Assembly: GCF_900103645.1 (NCBI RefSeq)
Contig: NZ_FNHP01000003.1
Coordinates: 411,772 to 475,771 of the forward strand
Reading direction: 5' to 3'
Length of the DNA: 64,000 nt
Source of the DNA: Oryzisolibacter propanilivorax
GTDB taxonomy: Bacteria; Pseudomonadota; Gammaproteobacteria; Burkholderiales; Burkholderiaceae_C
A model generated the notes under the pieces. That model was not told the DNA's origin and searched no databases. It was given only the letters and a program-made list of their open reading frames with translations. Below are positions 46,663 through 54,586 of this stretch, piece by piece; positions within the stretch are counted from its first letter, which is position 1; the number at the start of each line of letters is the position of its first letter. A program made the position numbers and the translations under genes.

Positions 46663-46720
46663 AGCAAAAAAGACCTTCAGCCCATGAGGACAAAGGGCCT
46701 GCAGCTATTGAAAAAATAGC
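46663..46720 (+). repeat. Dispersed AT-rich repeat, between the metallophosphatase operon and xerC
   Basis: CAAGCAAAAAAGACC leads to AAAGGGCCTGCAGCTATTG and AAAAAATAGC. The GCTATT/AATAGC ends can form a small hairpin followed by few T, so it may help terminate the convergent transcripts. No other feature is visible in 46574-46745. Confidence 0.65.
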
Positions 46721-46745
46721 GAAATCAGCCCTGTGCGTCCTGCCG

Positions 46746-47750
46746 TCAATCCTCCGGCTCCTGCCGCTTCGCCCGCGGATGCGCCTGGTCGTACACCTGC
46801 GCTAGGTGCTGGAAGTCCAGCCGCGTATAGGCCTGGGTGGTGGTGATGCTGGCGTGGCCCAGCAGCTCCTGCACCGCGCGCAGGTCCTGGCTGGACTGCA
46901 GCAGGTGGCTGGCGAACGAGTGGCGCAGCATGTGCGGGTGCACCGGCGTGGACAGGCCTGCCTGCTGGCTGCGCTGGCGCATCCGCTGCCAGACCACCTG
47001 TGCGGTGATGCGCGCGCCGCGCTGGCCGACGAACAGCGCCTGCGCGTCCAGCCGCTGCGCCTGCGCGCCGGCAAACGGCAGCGCGCGCCGCGCCAGCCAG
47101 GCCTGCAGCGCGCGCACCGCCGGCGGGCCCATCGGCACGCTGCGCCGGCGCCCGCCCTTGCCAAAGACATGCGCCTCGGCGCCTTCCAGGTCCACCCAGC
47201 CGCGGCCCTGCCGGTGCGCGTCACTGCTGGCGGCCACGTCCAGGCCGATCAGCTCGCCCACGCGCAGGCCGCAGCCGTACAGCAGCTCGACCATGGCGGC
47301 GTCGCGCGCCTCCTGCCAGGGATCGGCGGCGTCGGCCGGCGCATGGTGGTCGGCCAGGCGCACGGCGTCGTCCACCGCCAGCGCCTTGGGCAGCGGGCGC
47401 GGCGCGCGCGGCGCGCGCACGTCGTGCGCCGGGTTGTGCCCGATCAGGCCCTGGCGCGCCGCCCAGACGTAGAAGCCGCGCCAGCCCGACAGGATCAGCG
47501 CGATGCCGCGCGCGCTGCGCCCGCTGGCGTGCATCTGCGCGGCGAAGCGGCGCAGGTGCAGCCCGGTCAGCTGCAGCAGCGGCAGGTTCACCTCGCGCGC
47601 GTGCGCGCACAGGCGCTGCAGGTCCAGGGTGTAGAGGGTCAGGGTGCGCTCGGCCAGGCGCTTTTGCACGCGCGCGTGCTCCAGGTAGGCCAGCGCCTCG
47701 GACGGCAGCGGCGGCGGCGCGGCCGCCTGGGGCGCGCGCTGGCCGGTCAC
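46746..47750 (-). CDS. xerC: Tyrosine recombinase XerC
   Basis: This 334-aa recombinase resolves chromosome dimers at dif with XerD. The catalytic set is visible: Arg in GCGLRVGEL, HMLRHSFASHL (HxxR), GHASITTTQAYTRLD (His and Tyr). The start is GTG at 47750, overlapping the DUF484 gene stop (GTGA); longer in-frame starts lie within that gene. The order dapF-DUF484-xerC matches the E. coli arrangement. Confidence 0.94.
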   Translation of the reverse strand: MTGQRAPQAAAPPPLPSEALAYLEHARVQKRLAERTLTLYTLDLQRLCAHAREVNLPLLQLTGLHLRRFAAQMHASGRSARGIALILSGWRGFYVWAARQGLIGHNPAHDVRAPRAPRPLPKALAVDDAVRLADHHAPADAADPWQEARDAAMVELLYGCGLRVGELIGLDVAASSDAHRQGRGWVDLEGAEAHVFGKGGRRRSVPMGPPAVRALQAWLARRALPFAGAQAQRLDAQALFVGQRGARITAQVVWQRMRQRSQQAGLSTPVHPHMLRHSFASHLLQSSQDLRAVQELLGHASITTTQAYTRLDFQHLAQVYDQAHPRAKRQEPED

Positions 47751-48433
47751 TGCAGGCGCGACAGGGCGCTGGCGGCCAGCTCGGCCATGCGCGCCAGGAA
47801 TTCCGTGCCCATGCTGGCGTCGAAGCGCTGCGCGTCGGACGAGCCCAGCACCAGCAGGCCGAAGGCCGGCTGCTCGGCGCTGTCGATGGCGCCATGGCGC
47901 AGCGGCAGCAGCGCCAGCGAGCGCACTTCCTGCGCGTCCGGCAGCCAGGCGCTGGCCTCGAAGCCCAGGTTGGGGCCGCAGAACGGCATGGTCAGCGAGG
48001 AGGCGAAGGCGCGCACGTCGTCGCTCACGTTCTGGGCAAACGGGGCGCCAGCGTGCTGCGCGGGCAGGTTCCACAGGCGCAGGGCGACCTGCGGCACATC
48101 GAAGGCATTGCGCAGGCCCTGCTGCACCACGCGCGGCACGTCGGCCGCCTCGCGCACCGCGGCCAGCTCGCGCGCCCAGTGGTGGATCTTGCCGGCGGTG
48201 CTGGCGTTCTCGTTGCTGTGGCGCACCATGTCCATGATGCGCTGCTCCAGCCCCTTGATCTTGCTGCGCAGCATCTCGGCCTGGCGCTCCTGCAGGCTGA
48301 CGGCGCGCTGGCCGTGCGGGCTGGTCAGGGTGACGATGGACAGCAGCTCGGCGTGCCGCTCGAAGAAGCCCGGCGTGTTGGACAGGTACTGGGCGATGTC
48401 GTCTTCGGTGATGGGGGTGATGGGCAGGGTCAT
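47747..48433 (-). CDS. DUF484 family protein (GAF-like)
   Basis: This 228-aa protein begins ITEDDIAQYLSNTPGFFERHAELLS, the signature of DUF484. A coiled coil (about residues 45-85) and a GAF-like C-terminal domain follow. Members lie between dapF and xerC in many proteobacteria; the function is not established. Confidence 0.9.
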   Translation of the reverse strand: MTLPITPITEDDIAQYLSNTPGFFERHAELLSIVTLTSPHGQRAVSLQERQAEMLRSKIKGLEQRIMDMVRHSNENASTAGKIHHWARELAAVREAADVPRVVQQGLRNAFDVPQVALRLWNLPAQHAGAPFAQNVSDDVRAFASSLTMPFCGPNLGFEASAWLPDAQEVRSLALLPLRHGAIDSAEQPAFGLLVLGSSDAQRFDASMGTEFLARMAELAASALSRLQ

Positions 48434-48503
48434 GGGTGCGTGGGGGCAGGAAAAGGGTCGGCCGGCGGGGCCGGCGTAGGAAAAGGGGAAGCGGTGCGCT
48501 GGT

Positions 48504-49388
48504 TCAGTCGGGCAGCTCGTCGGGCAGCTCGATGCTGCCCTCGAACACGGTGACGGCCGGTCCGGTCATGAACACCGTGTCGGCCGGGTCGCCGCTCCAG
48601 GCGATCTCCAGGCGGCCGCCGCGGGTGTGCACCTGCACCTGGCGCTCCAGCAGCCCCAGGCGGATGCCGCAGGCCACGGCGGCGCAGGCGCCGCTGCCGC
48701 AGGCCAGCGTCTCGCCGGCACCGCGCTCGTACACCCGCAGGCGCACCTGCGCGCGGTCCAAGATCTGCAGGAAGCCGGCGTTCACCCGCTCGGGAAAGCG
48801 CGGGTGCCCCTCGATCAGCGGGCCCAGGCGCGCCACGTCGGCACGCTCCACGTCGTCAACCAGCAGCACCGCGTGCGGGTTGCCCATGGAGGCGATTGCT
48901 ACATGAAAAATAGCATCAACCCCTTTATCTTCAAGGGCCAGCGGCCATTTTTCCCCTGAACCCTGGGGCAGCGGCCGCAGCCCGGCGGCGTCGAACGGCA
49001 GGCGCGCGGGCGCGAACGCCGGGCGGCCCATGTCCACGCGCACGCCGCCGTCGGCGACCAGGTGCAGCTCGATCACGCCGGCCAGGGTCTGCACGCGCAG
49101 CACGTCCTGGTGCGTCAGCCCGCGGCTGCGCACGTAGCGCGCGAAGCAGCGCGCGCCGTTGCCGCACTGCTGCACCTGCCCGCCGTCGGCGTTGTGGATG
49201 ACGTATTCGAAGTCGATGCCCGGCGCCGGCGACGGGCGCACGCTCAGGATCTGGTCGGCGCCGACGCCGAAATGGCGGTCGGCCAAGCGGCGGTAGTGCG
49301 CGCGGCGCAGCGGCAGCCGGCCGCGCGTCTCGTCCAGCACCACGAAGTCGTTGCCCGCGCCCTGCATCTTGGTGAAGCGGATGTGCAT
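48504..49388 (-). CDS. dapF: Diaminopimelate epimerase DapF
   Basis: This 294-aa enzyme interconverts LL- and meso-diaminopimelate for lysine and peptidoglycan synthesis. The two catalytic Cys are in [10 protein letters not shown] and ACGSGACAA. Before ASMGNPHAV there is an extra segment of about 13 residues relative to E. coli DapF, encoded by a copy of the dispersed repeat (48898-48952). The ATG at 49388 is one end of a perfect inverted repeat and lies 6 nt from a GATAAT box, so the mRNA is probably leaderless. Confidence 0.96.
   Translation of the reverse strand: MHIRFTKMQGAGNDFVVLDETRGRLPLRRAHYRRLADRHFGVGADQILSVRPSPAPGIDFEYVIHNADGGQVQQCGNGARCFARYVRSRGLTHQDVLRVQTLAGVIELHLVADGGVRVDMGRPAFAPARLPFDAAGLRPLPQGSGEKWPLALEDKGVDAIFHVAIASMGNPHAVLLVDDVERADVARLGPLIEGHPRFPERVNAGFLQILDRAQVRLRVYERGAGETLACGSGACAAVACGIRLGLLERQVQVHTRGGRLEIAWSGDPADTVFMTGPAVTVFEGSIELPDELPD
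48898..48952 (-). repeat. Dispersed AT-rich repeat translated within dapF
   Basis: Read on the minus strand: AAAAATGGCCGCTGGCCC, then GATAAAGGGGTTGATGCTAT and CATGTAGC. It is in frame and encodes [18 protein letters not shown] of DapF. The GC drop against the flanks is obvious. Confidence 0.65.
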
Positions 49389-49427
49389 CGGGCGATTATC
49401 CGGGTGCGCCCGGATAATCGCCCGATG
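49386..49427. promoter_or_regulatory. Perfect 19-bp inverted repeat joining two divergent start codons
   Basis: Positions 49386-49404 and 49409-49427 are exact inverse complements around a TGCG loop. The outermost triplets are the dapF start (CAT, complement of ATG) and the ATG of the NUDIX-MBL gene. Each arm contains GATAAT 6 nt before its start codon (49413-49418 on plus, complement of 49395-49400 on minus), so the palindrome appears to be two face-to-face -10 elements producing leaderless divergent mRNAs. It could also be a regulator site. Confidence 0.7.
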
Positions 49428-51107
49428 CCCCGCGACAGCCAATACCTGCATCCCCGCCGCCCGCCCGCCGAACCGCTGCACGCCGCCACCGTGCTGCTGC
49501 TGCGCGACACGCCCCAGTCCGATGGCACCAGCGTGCTGGAGGTGCTGATGACGCGCCGCTCGGACAAGGCCAGCTTCGTGCCCGGCGCCTACGTCTTTCC
49601 CGGCGGCGGCATCGAGGCACAGGACGCCGACCCCGCCGCCCACGCCTTGGCCGACCACCGCCCGGCGCAGACCGGCCAGCGCCTGACCGAGGCCCTGGCG
49701 GCGCTGCGCGAGAGCTTCGAGGAGGTCGGCATCCTGCTGGCGCGCCACGCCGACGGGCGCTGGGCCGACGCCCAGGACATCGCCGCGCTGGACCGCCAGG
49801 GCCCGTTCGCCACGCAGGTGGCCGCGCGCGGCCTGCGCCTGGCGGCCGATGCCATGTACTGGCTGGCGCACTGGACGGCCGACCGCAACCTGCCCAGGCG
49901 CTTTGCCGTGCCCTTCCTGGTGGCGCGCATGCCCGAAGGCCAGGAGCCGGTGGCCGACGAGACCGAGCAGTTCGAGCCAGTGTGGGTGCGCCCGCAGGAC
50001 GCGCTGGCGCGCCACGCCGCCGGGCAGTTCTTCATGATCTTCCCCACCGTGCGCACGCTCGAGCGGCTGGGCCAGTACACGCGCGTGCAGGACGTGCTCG
50101 ACGCGCTGGCGCACGAGCAGCCGCTGTGGATCAGCAGCCCGCGCTCGGGCCTGCTGGCCGGCAAGGAGGCGCGCTACATGGAGCATGAGCCGCCCTACGG
50201 CGAGCTGGCGCTGGTCTGCCCCGACGGGCACGGCCAGCACCCGCTGGACTGGCAGTGCGAGCGTGCGCTGCCGCTGCTCAGGAACGTGCAGCGCCTCACG
50301 GCCGCCAACCCCGGCGTGATGACCGGCCCGGGCACCAACAGCTACCTGGTGGGCGACCCGGCCACCGGCTACATCTGCATCGACCCCGGCCCGGCCGAGC
50401 CGGATCACGTCGAGCGCCTGTGGCGCGCCGCCGGCGGCGACATCCGCGCCATCGTCTGCACGCATTCGCACCCCGACCACTTCCCCGGCGCCGCGCCGCT
50501 GCAGGCGCTGGTGGCCACGCACGGGCGCGCCAGGCCACCCATCCTGGGCCTGCCGTCGCAGCCCACGGCACAGGCGCACAGCCGCTTCGTGCCCGACCGG
50601 GCGCTGGCCGACGGCGAGTTGATCGCGCTGACCGGATCAGGGCCGGGGGGCGACATCACCCACACCCTGGAAGTCGTGCACACCCCCGGCCACGCCGCCA
50701 ACCACCTGTGCCTGCTGCTGCGCGAGGACGCGCTGCTGTTCTCGGGCGACCACATCCTGAACGGCAGCACCACCATCATCAACCCGCCCGACGGCAACAT
50801 GGCGCAGTACCTGGACGCGCTGGCGCGGCTGGACGCGCTGTGCGCGCAGCACGGCGTGGAGTACATCGCCCCGGCGCACGGCTATGTGCTGGGCGACGCG
50901 CGTGGCGTGATCGCGCGGCTCGTCCAGCACCGCCTGGCGCGCGAGGCCAAGGTGCTGGCCGCCATGCAGGCCCGGCCCGACGGCAGCCTGGAGGACTGGA
51001 CACGTTTAGCCTATGCCGACGTGCCCGAGCGCATGTGGCCGCTGGCGCAGCGCTCGCTGCTGGCGCACGTCGAGCGCATCCGCGCACTGGAGCCCGGCAA
51101 TGACTGA
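49425..51107 (+). CDS. NUDIX-like domain fused to metallo-beta-lactamase-fold hydrolase
   Basis: This 560-aa protein has an N-terminal NUDIX-like domain (about residues 15-245) with FPGGGIE and RESFEEVG, a near match to the NUDIX box (Gx5Ex7REUxEExGU) with a long insert between its halves. A C-terminal MBL domain (about 280-525) has THSHPDH, the HTPGH segment and SGDHIL metal ligands, resembling LACTB2-like hydrolases. The substrates are unknown; NUDIX plus MBL suggests CoA or nucleotide derivatives or RNA. It starts at the palindrome and overlaps the next gene by 8 bp. Confidence 0.88.
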   Translation: MPRDSQYLHPRRPPAEPLHAATVLLLRDTPQSDGTSVLEVLMTRRSDKASFVPGAYVFPGGGIEAQDADPAAHALADHRPAQTGQRLTEALAALRESFEEVGILLARHADGRWADAQDIAALDRQGPFATQVAARGLRLAADAMYWLAHWTADRNLPRRFAVPFLVARMPEGQEPVADETEQFEPVWVRPQDALARHAAGQFFMIFPTVRTLERLGQYTRVQDVLDALAHEQPLWISSPRSGLLAGKEARYMEHEPPYGELALVCPDGHGQHPLDWQCERALPLLRNVQRLTAANPGVMTGPGTNSYLVGDPATGYICIDPGPAEPDHVERLWRAAGGDIRAIVCTHSHPDHFPGAAPLQALVATHGRARPPILGLPSQPTAQAHSRFVPDRALADGELIALTGSGPGGDITHTLEVVHTPGHAANHLCLLLREDALLFSGDHILNGSTTIINPPDGNMAQYLDALARLDALCAQHGVEYIAPAHGYVLGDARGVIARLVQHRLAREAKVLAAMQARPDGSLEDWTRLAYADVPERMWPLAQRSLLAHVERIRALEPGND

Positions 51108-51897
51108 CCGCAACCTTCCGCAGGACGACGCCGTGCGCCTGGCCAAGCGCGTGGCGGCGCAGTTCGGCTGCTCGCGCCGCGAGGCTGAGCTGTACGTCGA
51201 GGGCGGCGGCGTGCTGGTCGACGGCCAGCCCATCGAGGAGTCCGGCGCGCGCGTGCACCCGCAGCAGCAGGTGGCGCTGCGCCCCGGCGCGCGGCCCGAG
51301 GAAATCCCGCCTGTCACCCTGCTGCTGCACAAGCCGCCGGGCTACGAGGCCGGCCTGGGCGGAGCGCCCGCCAATGCCTACGGTCACGCCCATGCCAGCC
51401 GCAGCCAAGGCGCCCCGCCTGCTCTGCAGCTGCTGCACCCGGACAGCCGCCACGCCGGCGACGGCCCGCCGGTGCGCCTGCTGCACAAGCACTTTCGCAA
51501 TCTGTCCTGCCACACGCCGCTGCCCACCGAGGCCAGCGGCCTGGTCGTGTTCACCCAGGACGCGCGCGTGGCGCGCAAGCTGGCGCAGGACATCGAGACG
51601 CTGGAGCAGGAGTGCATCGTGCAGGTGGCCGGTCGAATAGCCGAGGGCGGCCTGGCGCGGCTGTGCCACGGGCTGGAGTTCAACGGCCGGCCGCTGCCGC
51701 CGATCAAGGTCAGCTGGCAGAGCGAGCAGCGCCTGCGCTTCGCCCTGAAGGGCATCCGCCCGGGCCAGGTGCCGGCAATGTGCGCGGCCGTGGGCCTGCA
51801 GGTCACGGCGCTCAAGCGCCTGCGCATCGGCCGCGTGGCGCTGGCGCCGCTGGCCGAGGGGCAGTGGCGCTATCTGCTGCCGTGGGAGCGGTTCTGA
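51100..51897 (+). CDS. RsuA/RluF-like S4-domain protein with degenerate catalytic site
   Basis: This 265-aa protein has an N-terminal S4 RNA-binding domain (RLAKRVAAQFGCSRREAELYVEGGGVLVDG) and an RsuA/RluB/RluF-type pseudouridine synthase fold. The usual RLDxxTxG loop reads PLPTEASG, replacing the catalytic Asp by Pro, and the usual RQIRRM reads GQVPAM. It therefore looks catalytically inactive while still able to bind RNA. It overlaps the NUDIX-MBL gene by 8 bp and is probably cotranscribed. Confidence 0.82.
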   Translation: MTDRNLPQDDAVRLAKRVAAQFGCSRREAELYVEGGGVLVDGQPIEESGARVHPQQQVALRPGARPEEIPPVTLLLHKPPGYEAGLGGAPANAYGHAHASRSQGAPPALQLLHPDSRHAGDGPPVRLLHKHFRNLSCHTPLPTEASGLVVFTQDARVARKLAQDIETLEQECIVQVAGRIAEGGLARLCHGLEFNGRPLPPIKVSWQSEQRLRFALKGIRPGQVPAMCAAVGLQVTALKRLRIGRVALAPLAEGQWRYLLPWERF

Positions 51898-51973
51898 GGC
51901 GCTCTCACCCTCCCCATCTTTCTGTCCGAAAGGGTGCCCTGGCGGCGCCCCGTTCCAAGTCGCTTCGCTGCCC

Positions 51974-53884
51974 ATGCCTTCTTCTTCCGACACCCCCTTG
52001 CTGCAGCGCCTGGAGCACCTGAGCGCCCCTGAGCTGCGCCGCCTGCTGGCCGAGCACCTGACCCGGCGCAAACTGGGCCTGACCTGGGAGCGCGACGCCA
52101 TCGCCCACGACCGCGCGCTCAACGCCGATGTGGTGCTGCCGCGCCTGGTACCCGAATGGAGCCAGCGCCCCGAGGGCTGCAGCCAGCACGCCAATCTGGT
52201 CATCGAGGGCGACAACTTCGACGCCCTGCGCCTGCTGCGCGCCACGCACGCCGGCAAGATCCGCGTCATCTACATCGACCCGCCCTACAACACCGGCAAC
52301 AGGGACTGGGTCTACAACGACGCCTACGTGGGCGCCAACGACCGCTGGCGGCACAGCCAGTGGCTGGAGTTCCTCTATCAGCGCCTGAGCCTGGCGCGGG
52401 ACCTGCTGACCAGCGACGGCGTGATCCTAGTGAGCATCAACGATGAGAACCGCGCGCGGCTGGAACTGCTGATGGACGAGGTATTTCCCGGGCGGCGCGT
52501 GGGCAGCTTCGTGTGGCGCAGCCGCACGGGTGGCAACGACGCCAAGGGCGCGTTCTTCTCGGACAACCACGAGCATGTGCTGGTCTATGCCAACAGCGGC
52601 TTTCGCTTCACGGGCGACGAGAAAAGCTATTCCATCTATAAGCACGAGGAAGGCGGGCGCGTTTTCTATTTGAGCGACCTCACCAAGGCCCATGATTACC
52701 GAGAACGACCCAACACCTATTACCCGATCCATGATCCGCTGACCGGCATCTGGTACCCCTGCAACCCTGGGCGCGTCTGAGCCTACGCCAGCCGCGAGCG
52801 TGTCACCGACACGCACAGGCTGCGCGGCGACACCATGGAAGCCCTGATCGAGCAGGGCCAGGTCTGGTTTCCGCCCGACCAGCGCGTGGAGCGCTTCGAC
52901 ACGCTGCAAGACCTGCACGCCGCCATCGACGCGCGCGACATTCCGTTCAGCGGCTCCACCCCGCTGCTGACGCGCGACACACCCGACCTGGCGCAATGGG
53001 TGGGCCGGCGCATCGGCTATGGCCGTCCCCGGCTGAAAAAATTCAAGGATGGGCTGAAGAACGAGAACGCGCCCATTTCCTCCTGGCTCACGCCGCGCGC
53101 CGAAGCCGACACCGTGGGCGACGCGCTCAACCTGCCCATCGTCGGCGCCACCGACGAAGGCTCGCGCGTGCTCAAGGAAGTCATGGGCGACAAGGCCTTT
53201 CCCTACCCCAAACCGCTGTCGCTCATCAAGAACCTGCTGGCCCAGGCCACCCGGCCCGGCGACACGGTACTGGATTTTTTTGCCGGCTCCGGCACCACAG
53301 GCCAAGCGGTGCTGGAACTCAATGCCGAGGACGGCGGCAGCCCGCTGAATCCGCGCCGCTTCATCCTGTGCTCCAGCACCGAGGCCACGGCCCGGGAGCC
53401 GGACAAGAACCTGTGCCGCGACGTCTGCGCCGAGCGCCTGCGCCGCGTCATCGCCGGCTACGGTGACCGGCCCGGCCACGCCCTGGCGCAAGGGGGCGAA
53501 TTCGCTTACCTACAGCTCGACAAGGTGGACGGCGCCGATCTGCTGCTGGACGCCCAGCCGCAGCACGCGGCCACCCTGCTTTGCCTGCGAAATACGGGCC
53601 TAGCCCCGGTGGATACTGCGCAGTCAGCTATTCAATTAGTAGCAAAAGACGCCGACTGGCTGCTGGTGCTGTGCCAGGACAGTGCCCCCGCCACCCTGGA
53701 AGCGCTGCGTGCTCTGCACCAGCAGCACGACGCGGCACGCCTGCTGGTGGTGACGCCCCGCCCCGAAGCGCTGGCGCTGTGGCTGCAGGAGCAAGGCATT
53801 GCCGGCCAGACCCAGTCCCTGCGCGCAGCCCTGGCGCAGGGACAGGAGCAAGGCTACAGAAGCCGCGTAACCATAGCGCCGTGA
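51974..53884 (+). pseudogene. Type III-like DNA adenine methyltransferase (mod) interrupted by in-frame TGA
   Basis: A single frame of 637 codons encodes a beta-class N6-adenine methyltransferase: DPPYNTGN near residue 102 and, after the target-recognition region, FAGSGTTGQ near residue 436. A TGA at 52778-52780 interrupts it at NPGRV*AYASRERV; TGG (Trp) would restore the expected residue. No frameshift accompanies it, so this is a one-base nonsense change, a sequencing error or read-through. As written, the upstream product (268 aa) lacks the SAM-binding motif. A dispersed-repeat copy (53590-53643) is translated near the C-terminus. Confidence 0.85.
53590..53643 (+). repeat. Dispersed AT-rich repeat translated within mod
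   Basis: AAATACGGGCCTAGCCCCGG leads to CAGTCAGCTATTCAATTAGTAGC, one of the clearest copies in the window. It is in frame and encodes part of RNTGLAPVDTAQSAIQLVA. Confidence 0.65.
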
Positions 53885-53913
53885 AACCAAACACGTTGGG
53901 TTAATATCCTGCC

Positions 53914-54147
53914 ATGGCCAGCCTGCGGCACCAGCATTTGCGCTTGGTGGTCTATCCCAACGACCACCCGCCGCCCCATACCCACGTCATCGGCCCGGGC
54001 TGGGAAATCCGTGTCGAGCTGTCGCATCCGCCCGCCCTGCTGACCATCGGCGGGCCGGCCAAGGCCTCGGACGTCACCACCGCGCTGCTCGCCGTGGCCG
54101 CGCATCTGGCGCCGCTGCGCGCGCTCTGGAGACAATTGCATGACTGA
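53914..54147 (+). CDS. DUF4160 family protein
   Basis: This 77-aa protein has the DUF4160 pattern of two short strands followed by HPPPHTHV, where the His/Pro run is the family hallmark. DUF4160 and DUF2442 genes are commonly adjacent and have been regarded as a possible toxin-antitoxin-like pair; function is not established. TAATAT (53902-53907) lies 6 nt before the ATG, suggesting a separate leaderless promoter for this gene and those following. It overlaps the next gene by 8 bp. Confidence 0.82.
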   Translation: MASLRHQHLRLVVYPNDHPPPHTHVIGPGWEIRVELSHPPALLTIGGPAKASDVTTALLAVAAHLAPLRALWRQLHD

Positions 54148-54586
54148 TACCCGTCCCCCCACCACCCCCGACTGGCTGCGCGCCGAGCTGGGGCGCGCCG
54201 ATCACGCCGCCGCGCAGGGCGCGGTGCGCGATGCCGCCCACCTGCAGGCCACGGCGGCGCGCTACGACGCGCGACACAAGCGCGTGGTGGTGGAGCTGGC
54301 CAACGGCAGCCAGTTCGCTTTTCCGCCTGCGCTGGCGCAGGGGCTGGAGCACGCCCGCGCCGCCGACCTGGCCGAGATCGAAATCACCCCGCTGGGCACC
54401 GGCCTGCACTGGCCGCGCCTGGATGCCGACCTGAGCGTCGAGGGGCTGCTGTCGGGCCTGTTTGGCAGCCGCACCTGGATGCGCCAGCACGCCGCCCGCG
54501 CTGGCCGCGCCACCTCTGCCGCCAAGGCCCAGGCCGCGCGCGCCAACGGCGCCAAGGGCGGTCGCCCGCGCAAGGCATCCGCATGA
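54140..54586 (+). CDS. DUF2442 family protein
   Basis: This 148-aa protein contains the DUF2442 core (about residues 35-100: RYDARHKRVVVELANGSQFAFPPALAQGLEHA...) with LGTGLHWPRLDADLSVEGLLSGLFG. Its C-terminus AARANGAKGGRPRKASA is a typical basic tail of this family, suggesting nucleic-acid binding. It overlaps DUF4160 upstream by 8 bp and res downstream by 4 bp. Confidence 0.85.
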   Translation: MTDTRPPTTPDWLRAELGRADHAAAQGAVRDAAHLQATAARYDARHKRVVVELANGSQFAFPPALAQGLEHARAADLAEIEITPLGTGLHWPRLDADLSVEGLLSGLFGSRTWMRQHAARAGRATSAAKAQAARANGAKGGRPRKASA

